A stretch of DNA of 36,940 bases from Rikenellaceae bacterium. Its GTDB lineage: Bacteria; Bacteroidota; Bacteroidia; Bacteroidales; Rikenellaceae. Below, piece after piece: positions 1-6,425 of the stretch. The notes under the pieces are model-generated. The model had not been told where the DNA came from. It saw only the letters and a list, made by a program, of their open reading frames with translations, and did no database searches. The translations under genes were made by a program, and so were the position numbers. Every line of letters starts with the position of its first letter. Positions within the stretch are counted from its first letter, which is position 1. Location: assembly GCA_017379895.1 (NCBI GenBank), contig JAFNVH010000001.1, positions 1-36,940 on the forward strand, written 5' to 3'.

Positions 1-1350
1 GGGCGAGGTGAAGGGGTGGTGCATAGCGTAGAAACGCTGAGTCTCGTCGTCCCACTCGAACATCGGGAAGTCGACAACCCACAGCGGAGCGAACTTCTTG
101 GGATCGCGCAGACCCAGACGCTCGGCAACCTCCAAACGCAGTGCGCAGAGCTGAGTCAGAGCCTTGAACTTAGCACCGCACAGAATCAGTACCAAGTCGC
201 CAGCCTCGGCACCAGCCTTGTCGGCCATAGCCTTAACCTGCTCGGGCGAGTAGAACTTATCAACTGACGACTTAACACCATCAGCCTCGACGCGAATCCA
301 AACCAAACCCTTAGCACCCACCTGCGGACGCTTAACGAAGTCGGTCAGCGAGTCGATCTGCTTGCGGGTGTAAGCGCCGCAACCCTTAGCTGCGAAACCT
401 ACAACGTAGTCAGCATCGTCAAATACGGGGAAGCCGTGGCCCTTAGCCAAATCGGTAATGTCGGCGAACTCCATACCGAAACGCAGGTCGGGCTTATCCG
501 AACCGTAGCGCTCCATAGCCTCGATCCAAGGCATACGCTGGAAAGGCTCGTTGAATTCGATATCGAGCACTTCCTTGAACATAAACTTAGCCCAACGCTC
601 GAAGATAGCCAATACGTCCTCCTGCTCAACGAATGACATCTCGCAGTCGATCTGAGTGAACTCGGGCTGACGGTCAGCGCGCAGGTCCTCGTCACGGAAG
701 CAACGTACGATCTGGAAATAGCGGTCGTAACCTGCCACCATCAACAGCTGCTTCAAGGTCTGGGGCGACTGCGGCAGAGCGTAGAACTGATTGGGATTCA
801 TACGGCTCGGAACAACGAAGTCACGTGCACCCTCGGGAGTCGATTTGATCAGGTATGGAGTCTCTATCTCGAGGAAACCCTCCTTGTCGAGGAACGTACG
901 CACAGCCTGTGCCATACGGTGGCGCAGGATCATTGCACGCTGCAGGGGAGGACGACGCAGGTCGAGGTAACGGTAACGCATACGCAGGTCGTCGCCACCG
1001 TCCGAGTTCTCCTCGATGGTGAACGGAGGAGTCTGAGCGGCGTTGAGAATAGTGAGTTTCTCGGCAGCCACCTCGATATCGCCGGTTGCCATCTTGGGGT
1101 TCTTCGACTGGCGCTCGATAACGCGACCTGTCACCTGAATAACATATTCGCGACCCAGTTCGGCAGCAGCCTCGCGGGTTTCGGCGGGCGAGTTCTCTTC
1201 GACTACGATCTGGGTGATACCATAACGGTCACGCAGGTCAATAAAAGTCATTGCGCCGAGGTTGCGAACCTTCTGCACCCAGCCAGCCAAAGTTACTGTT
1301 TCGTTTACGTTGCAGCTTCTCAAACAGCCGCAAGTGTGAGTTCTGTACAT
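1..1350 (-). CDS. aspS: Aspartyl-tRNA synthetase, 3' end cut by the window edge
   Basis: Charges tRNA-Asp with aspartate in the cytoplasm. The first 450 codons are visible and the frame stays open to base 1; bacterial AspRS is about 585 residues, so roughly the last 130 are missing. The protein starts [11 protein letters not shown], followed by the OB-fold anticodon-binding domain ([20 protein letters not shown]). Class II motif 2 is clear around bases 650-720 ([18 protein letters not shown]), the signature of the bacterial-type enzyme. The ATG at 1350-1348 is chosen because homologues begin at this point and because a promoter lies about 65 bases upstream. The divergent neighbour is tadA, another tRNA-related gene. 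Nothing looks broken. Family assignment is very secure. Confidence 0.96.
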   Translation of the reverse strand, partial: MYRTHTCGCLRSCNVNETVTLAGWVQKVRNLGAMTFIDLRDRYGITQIVVEENSPAETREAAAELGREYVIQVTGRVIERQSKNPKMATGDIEVAAEKLTILNAAQTPPFTIEENSDGGDDLRMRYRYLDLRRPPLQRAMILRHRMAQAVRTFLDKEGFLEIETPYLIKSTPEGARDFVVPSRMNPNQFYALPQSPQTLKQLLMVAGYDRYFQIVRCFRDEDLRADRQPEFTQIDCEMSFVEQEDVLAIFERWAKFMFKEVLDIEFNEPFQRMPWIEAMERYGSDKPDLRFGMEFADITDLAKGHGFPVFDDADYVVGFAAKGCGAYTRKQIDSLTDFVKRPQVGAKGLVWIRVEADGVKSSVDKFYSPEQVKAMADKAGAEAGDLVLILCGAKFKALTQLCALRLEVAERLGLRDPKKFAPLWVVDFPMFEWDDETQRFYAMHHPFTSP

Positions 1351-1415
1351 AGTTTTGTATCTGTTTTTGTTTTGCTTCCTGTTTTTGCATTTCAGTCTAT
1401 GACTGATGCAACCGA

Positions 1416-1445
1416 CAAAATTACAAAATAACTCATAACTCGCAA
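1416..1445 (-). promoter_or_regulatory. Bacteroides-type promoter of aspS
   Basis: Read on the minus strand, TTG (1445-1443) is followed after 19 nt by TAATTTTG (1423-1416), matching the Bacteroidota -33/-7 consensus (TTTG, 19-21 nt, TAnnTTTG). The start codon is about 65 nt downstream. Motif match only; no transcript evidence. Confidence 0.5.
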
Positions 1446-1518
1446 CCATTCCGGCCTAAAAAATAGTCATTCGGGATCAAATAATTTTGAATCTTGAATT
1501 TTGGATCTTGAATTTGTA

Positions 1519-1526
1519 TACCTTTG
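1519..1526 (+). promoter_or_regulatory. Possible -7 element upstream of tadA
   Basis: TACCTTTG matches TAnnTTTG and lies 33 nt before the tadA start codon. No TTTG sits at the expected distance upstream (the nearest, at 1500-1503, leaves a 15-nt spacer), so only half of the promoter is supported. Confidence 0.3.
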
Positions 1527-1558
1527 TGCAAGAATTAACAACAAAAATCACTAAAAAG

Positions 1559-2023
1559 ATGAATCTAGACGTCCTGAAACCGACACTTGCCGACGACGAA
1601 AAATATATGCGTCAGGCAATAAATGAGGCTCGTCAAGCGTTAGCTAAAGAGGAGATACCTATTGGTGCTGTGGTAGTTTGCGGTGGGCGCGTGATCGGTC
1701 GCGGTCACAACCTATCCGAAACGCTCGGCGACGCTACGGCTCACGCCGAGATGCAGGCACTGACGGCAGCGGCAACCTCGCTCGGCGGCAAGTATTTGCC
1801 TGAGTGTACGCTCTACGTTACGGTCGAGCCGTGCGTGATGTGTGCCGGAGCGTCGGCGTGGTGTCAGGTTGGACGTGTTGTGTGGGGTGCCGATGACCCC
1901 AAAAGAGGCTCTACACGCTATTCTCCTTCGCTGTTTCATCCCCGTACAAAAGTGACACGAGGGGTGCTGGCGACGGAATGTGAGGCTATGATGACCGAAT
2001 TTTTCAAAAAACTGCGCCGCTAG
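1559..2023 (+). CDS. tadA: tRNA-specific adenosine-34 deaminase TadA
   Basis: Zinc hydrolase that converts A34 of tRNA-Arg(ACG) to inosine so that one tRNA reads CGU, CGC and CGA. The 154-residue protein carries the full cytidine/adenosine deaminase signature: HAE (His62, catalytic Glu64) and PCVMC (Pro91, Cys92, Cys95), with a GAVVV strand before it. The length fits TadA (about 150-170). An open frame extends upstream to 1487, but those codons run through the A/T-rich promoter region and the deaminase fold begins just after MNLDVLKPTL, so the ATG at 1559 is preferred. Its expected substrate, tRNA-Arg(ACG), is encoded at 24364. It is divergent from aspS and appears to be a single-gene unit. 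Confidence 0.93.
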   Translation: MNLDVLKPTLADDEKYMRQAINEARQALAKEEIPIGAVVVCGGRVIGRGHNLSETLGDATAHAEMQALTAAATSLGGKYLPECTLYVTVEPCVMCAGASAWCQVGRVVWGADDPKRGSTRYSPSLFHPRTKVTRGVLATECEAMMTEFFKKLRR

Positions 2024-2024
2024 T

Positions 2025-2056
2025 TTTGGAATATATTTAGTTTTTTACTACTTTTG
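2025..2056 (+). promoter_or_regulatory. Strong Bacteroides-type promoter for the TPR protein
   Basis: TTTG (2025-2028), a 20-nt spacer, then TACTTTTG (2049-2056): an exact fit to the -33/-7 consensus. It leaves a leader of about 80 nt before the start at 2142. Confidence 0.65.
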
Positions 2057-2141
2057 TCGAGATAAAGTCCCCGCTAACGGAGCGCTGAATGAAGAAATTA
2101 CGAACACACAAAAAATTATTAATAATTACAAAAAACAAAGA

Positions 2142-3098
2142 ATGATGAAAAAGGTATTTTTAGCAGTTGTTGCATTGTTTGCTATCGGTACTATCTCGGC
2201 TCAGACTGCTGAGGACGTAACCGCTAAGTTCAACGAGGCAGCAGGTCTGATGAACGCTAAGGATTTCGCAGGTGCAGTTGCTGCACTTAACGAGGTTGTT
2301 GCAATGAGCGCAGATGTAGAGGGTACTGAGGCTACTGCTGAGCAGGCACAGGGTTACATCCCCACTTGCTACTTCCAGGCAGGTTTGAAGCAGGCTCAGA
2401 GCCAGCAGCTCGACGAGGCTCTGGTTAACTTCCAGAACGCAGTTGAGACCGCAGAGCTCTACTCGAACCCCAAAGTTATGCGTAACGCTAAGACTATGAT
2501 CGGCCGTGTTTACACTATGAAGGGTGGTTCGGCGTTCAACTCGGGCGACTATGCTACTGCTGCTGATGTATTTGCTAAGGGTTTCGAGGCTGACCCCAAC
2601 AACACTAAGCTGGGTCTGAACCTCGCGAAGAGCTACTATGAGTTGGGTAAGTTCGACGAGGCCGTTGCAGTTCATAAGTCGATTTTGGCTCAGACTCTTC
2701 CTCGCTTCGAGGCTGACAAGGCTCAGGCTAAGGTTGATATGACCTACTATTTCACCAAGAATGTTGCTGAGATGCAGCAGGCTGAGGAGGTAGACAACGC
2801 CGCTATCTTGGCATTGGTTGAGAAGTGGGTTGCTGCTGACGCTACTGATGCTACCGCTAACAAGATGTTGGTTTCGCAGCACTTGGCAATGAAGAACTAC
2901 GATAAGGTTATTGAGTTGGCTGAGACTGTTGCAGCAATGCAGGCTGACGAGGCAGACAAGTCGGATGTTTACTATTCGCTTGGTATGGCTCACAACGCTA
3001 AGGAGCAGAAGGCTGAGGCTATCGCAGCATTGAAGAAGGTTACCGCTGGTAACGCTGCAGCTGCCGCTAAGACCGCTGTTGCTGAGTTGAGCAAGTAA
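2142..3098 (+). CDS. Secreted tetratricopeptide-repeat protein of unknown role
   Basis: A 318-residue protein with a signal peptide (MMKKVFLAVVALFAIGTISA, probable cleavage before QTAED) and at least three recognisable TPR units, for example around residues 30-60 (AKDFAGAVAALNEVV), 128-165 (NSGDYATAADVFAKGFEADPN) and 166-185 (YYELGKFDEAVAVH). No lipobox cysteine is present, so it is probably periplasmic. It is alanine-rich and uses a narrow codon set (GCT, GAG, AAG, CTG), and has a near-perfect promoter and a terminator, all pointing to high expression as a single-gene unit. A second ATG three bases on (2145) is an equally good start. TPRs mediate protein contacts; a partner cannot be inferred from the neighbours (tadA, then the B12 locus). 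Confidence 0.85.
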   Translation: MMKKVFLAVVALFAIGTISAQTAEDVTAKFNEAAGLMNAKDFAGAVAALNEVVAMSADVEGTEATAEQAQGYIPTCYFQAGLKQAQSQQLDEALVNFQNAVETAELYSNPKVMRNAKTMIGRVYTMKGGSAFNSGDYATAADVFAKGFEADPNNTKLGLNLAKSYYELGKFDEAVAVHKSILAQTLPRFEADKAQAKVDMTYYFTKNVAEMQQAEEVDNAAILALVEKWVAADATDATANKMLVSQHLAMKNYDKVIELAETVAAMQADEADKSDVYYSLGMAHNAKEQKAEAIAALKKVTAGNAAAAAKTAVAELSK

Positions 3099-3128
3099 TT
3101 CATCGGATTACATAACTGAGGCTAAAAA

Positions 3129-3165
3129 CGCCCGATCCCACGCAGGGGTCGGGCGTATTTTTATT
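3129..3165 (+). terminator. Rho-independent terminator of the TPR gene
   Basis: An 11-bp stem (3129-3139 with 3145-3155, one mismatch, GC-rich) with a 5-nt loop is followed by a T-rich tract (3156-3165). It lies 30 nt after the stop codon. Confidence 0.85.
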
Positions 3166-3205
3166 ATATGATAGCTGGTAGATGTTTTTGCGATGATTGA
3201 GCTAG

Positions 3206-3340
3206 CCATTTGCGATTGAGATAAAAGTTGCAGAGCAGTATCACGATTTGGCATATGGGGGTGATGGCGGACAATACGATGATCTAAACAACGAGTTTGG
3301 AGCTTGGCGAATTGTTTGGATAGGCGAGCAAGAGTTTTAG
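3206..3340 (+). pseudogene. Possible remnant open frame without a start codon
   Basis: The gene-free stretch 3099-3463 contains a stop-bounded frame of 44 codons that looks protein-like (AEQYHDLAYGGDGGQYDD, then NEFGAWRIVWIGEQEF) and ends in TAG at 3338, 27 bases before a terminator hairpin. There is no ATG at its beginning. The simplest reading is the 3' tail of a decayed gene; it may also be chance, since 44 codons is short. Confidence 0.2.
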
Positions 3341-3366
3341 CCCTTGATTGAATATTGAATAATATA

Positions 3367-3399
3367 AAGCCGCGCTCGGATTTTCGGGTGCGGCTTTTT
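3367..3399 (+). terminator. Rho-independent terminator upstream of the B12 riboswitch
   Basis: A 12-bp stem (3367-3378 with 3385-3396, with G-T wobbles) and a 6-nt loop run into TTT. It insulates the riboswitch promoter from upstream transcription and suggests that something between 3166 and 3366 was once transcribed. Confidence 0.75.
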
Positions 3400-3454
3400 G
3401 TGGGGCGAGAAGTAAAAAAAAGCCAAGAACTATACATCGTATTGAAATAATACG

Positions 3455-3462
3455 TATATTTG
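3455..3462 (+). promoter_or_regulatory. -7 promoter element for the cobalamin riboswitch transcript
   Basis: TATATTTG matches TAnnTTTG exactly and ends at the 5' edge of the riboswitch fold. No clear -33 TTTG is seen at 19-21 nt upstream. The same core, within CGTATATTTG, precedes the sugar-dehydratase gene at 13075. Confidence 0.4.
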
Positions 3463-3463
3463 C

Positions 3464-3684
3464 AATGCATAAGGAGCTGAAAGTGGTTAATACTCCACAA
3501 TCGGTGAAAAGGGAATCCAGTGAAAATCTGGAACAATACCAGTTGCTGTAAGTCCCATCTATATGAGCAATTGCAACTATGATTGCTGCTCGAAAAAGAT
3601 GAATGTTGGACGCACTCTTTGCCACTGATCTTTGAGATTGGGAAGGCGCGACAACGGACAAGTCAGAAGACCTGCCTTTGCATT
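3464..3684 (+). ncRNA. Cobalamin (vitamin B12) riboswitch
   Basis: The conserved core is present in order: the GGGAATCCAGTG segment (3511-3522), GTTGCTGTAAGTCCC (3542-3555), GCCACTG (3621-3627), GGGAAGGC (3640-3647) and the B12 box AAGTCAGAAGACCTGCC (3660-3676). The ends can close as P1: AATGC (3464-3468) with GCATT (3680-3684), plus AAGG with CCTT. The RNA binds adenosyl- or methylcobalamin and normally represses downstream genes when B12 is abundant. The downstream locus encodes outer-membrane B12 uptake, which fits. No obvious intrinsic terminator follows the aptamer, so control may act at translation, as inferred for many Bacteroidota B12 switches. Confidence 0.93.
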
Positions 3685-3961
3685 ATGGATTTATAACCTG
3701 CTGGGATACTGGTCATAATCATAATTTTTTTATTACTGTTTTATGCTTGATTGAGCGATTGGCGCATCGGAGGATTATGACATTGTCATATGCTTTCGTT
3801 TGTGTTCTGTTTAGCAAGGTGTAGACGGCCTGTATTGTGGCCATTTTACCTCGTCGCTTCTTGTCGCTATGTGGGTGGATTTGTTTCGCCCGATTATGCT
3901 TTGACTTTTTAAGAAGTCAGCAAGCTGTATGCAGTAATATCGAATAATTAACAAAAAGATT
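3685..3961 (+). other. Long gene-free leader between riboswitch and first gene
   Basis: This 277-nt stretch holds no convincing gene. It contains a T-run (3725-3731), small inverted repeats such as TGACTT/AAGTCA near 3902-3918, and only very short open frames (for example 15 codons from ATG at 3778). It presumably includes the riboswitch expression platform, but I cannot define a terminator/antiterminator pair in it. Confidence 0.4.
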
Positions 3962-4498
3962 ATGACGAAAATGGCAGCATCGGCTTGTACATCGGGCGTA
4001 AATGAGTTGGATAGTTTGATCCTCAAATGTAATTTGTGGAAATTCCTCAAAGTACTGCGAGCTCAGAACCTGCCAGCTTATAAAATGGTGATTGGGTCTC
4101 CGATAACAACCATTTGGATTGAGATATGGGACAAAAAGAGTGGCGAAGTGATAGCGACGCTTTCGGTTGCTCAATTTGTAAAAAAGTTGCGCTCACTGCC
4201 GACTAAGGGGGTGGCGTTCCGTGTCCATTTCCGTATTTATCAATTTTCGCAACATACGATTGACGGTCAACAGTCCAGCGGAGAGAACGTCTGGACTGCG
4301 ACTCATCGTGAGCATCTTACAGTCGACGTATTTCCTCATTTATTAGCATATATCTGTTACGAACATCTGCAAACCAATGCATCTTCTTTTGAATTAGACC
4401 GAGAGAAGATCCTTCATTACGCTCTTGCGCGAAAAGATGTGATGGTGCTCGCCCCAATGATAGCCGAGTATAATGAGTTTCTAAAAAATGAAAAATAA
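3962..4498 (+). CDS. Unrecognised 178-aa protein, first gene after the B12 riboswitch
   Basis: I do not recognise this family. The protein has no signal peptide, lipobox or membrane segment, so it is probably cytosolic. It alternates beta-like stretches (MVIGSPITTIWIEIW, GVAFRVHFRIYQF) with a C-terminal helical part rich in charged residues (ELDREKILHYALARKD) and ends in NEFLKNEK. It contains few cysteines and no obvious catalytic motif. ATG at 3962 follows an A-rich stretch typical of Bacteroidota starts; ATG at 3971 is an alternative. It is noticeably more A/T-rich than the lipoprotein genes downstream, which could mean a different origin. As the first gene behind the riboswitch it is expected to be B12-controlled, but a role in cobalamin handling is only inferred from position. 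Confidence 0.65.
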   Translation: MTKMAASACTSGVNELDSLILKCNLWKFLKVLRAQNLPAYKMVIGSPITTIWIEIWDKKSGEVIATLSVAQFVKKLRSLPTKGVAFRVHFRIYQFSQHTIDGQQSSGENVWTATHREHLTVDVFPHLLAYICYEHLQTNASSFELDREKILHYALARKDVMVLAPMIAEYNEFLKNEK

Positions 4499-4523
4499 TT
4501 AATCACAAAAAAAGTATAAAACT

Positions 4524-4661
4524 ATGATCCAAACAAAATCAATGCATCAAGATTTGAAAAGTTATTTGCCTCCTGTCATCGAGGTAGTGGAAGTAAAGGT
4601 TGAATCGGGTTTCGCTGTGTCAGATTCGCAGCAGGAGCCGTCGCCGTGGGAAGATATGTAA
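4524..4661 (+). CDS. 45-aa small ORF of the B12 locus
   Basis: ATG at 4524 opens 45 codons ending in TAA at 4661. The product has a basic start (MIQTKSMHQDLKSY), a central LPPVIEVVEVKVESGF stretch and an acidic end (EPSPWEDM). This layout (short, Pro near the middle, Val/Glu-rich strand, Glu-x-Gly-Phe, then Trp-Glu/Asp at the C terminus) resembles unnamed small proteins that I associate with Bacteroidota surface-protein operons; that association is from memory and unverified. It has no signal peptide. It sits 25 nt after the 178-aa gene and 21 nt before the DUF4465 lipoprotein gene, so it is likely co-transcribed. Confidence 0.5.
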   Translation: MIQTKSMHQDLKSYLPPVIEVVEVKVESGFAVSDSQQEPSPWEDM

Positions 4662-4682
4662 ATTAACAAAATGTATATTGTT

Positions 4683-6407
4683 ATGAAAAAGAAACTATTA
4701 ATTGCAATGGCAGCAATGACTTTCGTTGCTTGTCAGAAAGATGATTCAGAACTTTTTGCAAATGGGGATAGCCTAATTGTGAAGGGAAGTCACAGCGTCG
4801 AGACTCGCACAGCATTTGGAATGCCCAATAGCTCGGAGATCCCTTATACTTGGACTGCTGGCGATTATATCTGGTTGGGTAACAATAAGAGTTCGGTGAT
4901 TGCTGAGGATTGCTCATTGGCACATTTCGAGTTTAAGGGCGGTACGGCAACAGTCGGTACGGGACACATATTCTATAATATGACAGGTCAGGCTAAGAAT
5001 GCCAACGTTCTTGCTGAGCAGACGGCCGATCGCAACCTCGGTAACGATGGTGATTTTGGTTACGCCACATTGGACGAGTATAACTGCTTCTATCTGGAGC
5101 ACAAGACGGCTTATGTGTGGTTTGATACCAAGAGTACCGACAGCGATATGCCCAAGCTGACCTCAATCACACTCTCGACCGAGGACATTGCCATTGCAGG
5201 AGAGCGTACCTACAACTTTGCGAGTGGCGAGTGGGATAGTGCGACTGCAAATGGCAGCTCGACCATTACTCTTACGTTCGATGGCGGATACACATTGCGG
5301 GCTTCGAATAGTAGTGTTATGGCAGCGATGGTTGTGCTTCCTGCCGAGGTTGCAGGAACGAAACTGACCGTAACCTACACCTTCGACGATGAGAGTACGT
5401 TTGTCGAGGAGAAAACTCCGTCAAAAAACTTCACAAGCGGTGCTACACAGCGTATTGCGACTACAATCAACAAGAGTGATTTGATCCAACAAAAGCCTGA
5501 ACTCGATTATGAGTTGCGTATCCTGACTTTCGAGGATTCAGACGTTAAGTTTGAGCCCTATTATCTCGATTATGTCAATGATTGGGAAGGCAAAGAGATC
5601 ACTAAGTGGAGCGATTTGATCGACAAACCGCAGTACAACGGTCCTATGCTTTATGGTAACGACCAAAGGGATGCAATGTATTACTGGTATGACAAGAACA
5701 ACACCGAGCTCTATCATATGTTCCCCGATAATTATGCTTATTGCTACTGGGGCGGTGGTCACGCCATTTCGAACTATTGGGCTCCGGGTTATACTGATGA
5801 GGATCGCAACAAGCACGTTGCCACATACTATGGCCAGGATTATCTTGACCAGTGGGTCGGTAAGCCTGGTGCCGATGGTGCACTTGGTTGGTTCCTTATG
5901 CAGTTGATGGTTCCCATTGCACCTCACTCGGGCAAAAACTTTGTGGTGCATTATGGCTACAAGGATTTCTTCACTTATATTGACAATCTTCCCGAACTGT
6001 CGTTTCCTGACGGCAAGGCTCGCGTAATAGACCATATGTATGTCACCAATACTAACTACACTCTCAACCAGCTCTACAATGGCGTCAAGAGCGAGGAGGG
6101 CAACAACTTCGGTGGTGATTGGTCTGGCTTGACTGAGGATGCTTGGTTGAAGATCGTGGCAAGTGGTTACGATTCGGAGGATGCAGATCCTGCTACTGAT
6201 GAACCGACGAGTGAGGTTGAGTTCTATCTGGTCAAAGGTTTCAATGTGGTCGAGGATTGGCAGAAATGGGATCTCTCGGGACTTGGTCCGGTTGTAAAGG
6301 TAAGATTCAATTTCCTCTACTCGGAAGAGATGGGCGGTAGATATGGATTCACTATTCCTGGTTACTTCGCCTACGATGATGTGGCTGTGCGATTCGATTG
6401 TGAATAA
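4683..6407 (+). CDS. Surface lipoprotein: fimbrillin-like N-terminal half plus DUF4465 (BtuH-like)
   Basis: A 574-residue lipoprotein probably displayed on the cell surface to bind cobalamin. The signal peptide ends in FVAC with Cys17 as the lipidated residue; QKDDSE directly after it matches the Bacteroidota lipoprotein export signal (Lys-Asp-Asp type), which predicts surface exposure. Residues about 25-265 resemble fimbrillin-type beta sandwiches (ETRTAFG, WTAGDYIWL, then AAMVVLPAEVAGTKLTVTY). Residues about 280-574 resemble DUF4465, with MYVTNTNYTLNQL, GGDWSGLTEDAWLKIVASG, VEFYLVKG and the PGYFAYDDVAV end; I associate this family with the BtuH B12-binding lipoproteins of Bacteroides. ATG at 4683 is chosen over 4671 because it gives a standard MKKKLL signal. 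The fimbrillin-like front half looks unusual for a BtuH-type protein. Confidence 0.8.
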   Translation: MKKKLLIAMAAMTFVACQKDDSELFANGDSLIVKGSHSVETRTAFGMPNSSEIPYTWTAGDYIWLGNNKSSVIAEDCSLAHFEFKGGTATVGTGHIFYNMTGQAKNANVLAEQTADRNLGNDGDFGYATLDEYNCFYLEHKTAYVWFDTKSTDSDMPKLTSITLSTEDIAIAGERTYNFASGEWDSATANGSSTITLTFDGGYTLRASNSSVMAAMVVLPAEVAGTKLTVTYTFDDESTFVEEKTPSKNFTSGATQRIATTINKSDLIQQKPELDYELRILTFEDSDVKFEPYYLDYVNDWEGKEITKWSDLIDKPQYNGPMLYGNDQRDAMYYWYDKNNTELYHMFPDNYAYCYWGGGHAISNYWAPGYTDEDRNKHVATYYGQDYLDQWVGKPGADGALGWFLMQLMVPIAPHSGKNFVVHYGYKDFFTYIDNLPELSFPDGKARVIDHMYVTNTNYTLNQLYNGVKSEEGNNFGGDWSGLTEDAWLKIVASGYDSEDADPATDEPTSEVEFYLVKGFNVVEDWQKWDLSGLGPVVKVRFNFLYSEEMGGRYGFTIPGYFAYDDVAVRFDCE

Positions 6408-6425
6408 ACGTCTAAAGAATCTAAT

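Noticed and set aside
919..1431. Plus-strand open frame opposite aspS
   Set aside because: The opposite strand encodes the AspRS N-terminal domain with all expected motifs.
1486..1517. Short direct repeats of the type TTGAATCTTGAATTT just before the tadA promoter
   Set aside because: Two imperfect A/T-rich copies only; no sign of a mobile element, and likely simple-sequence drift.
2160..2993. Long minus-strand open frame opposite the secreted TPR gene
   Set aside because: It is the mirror of a highly codon-biased gene (few codons give stops on the reverse strand); the plus frame has a signal peptide, TPRs, promoter and terminator.
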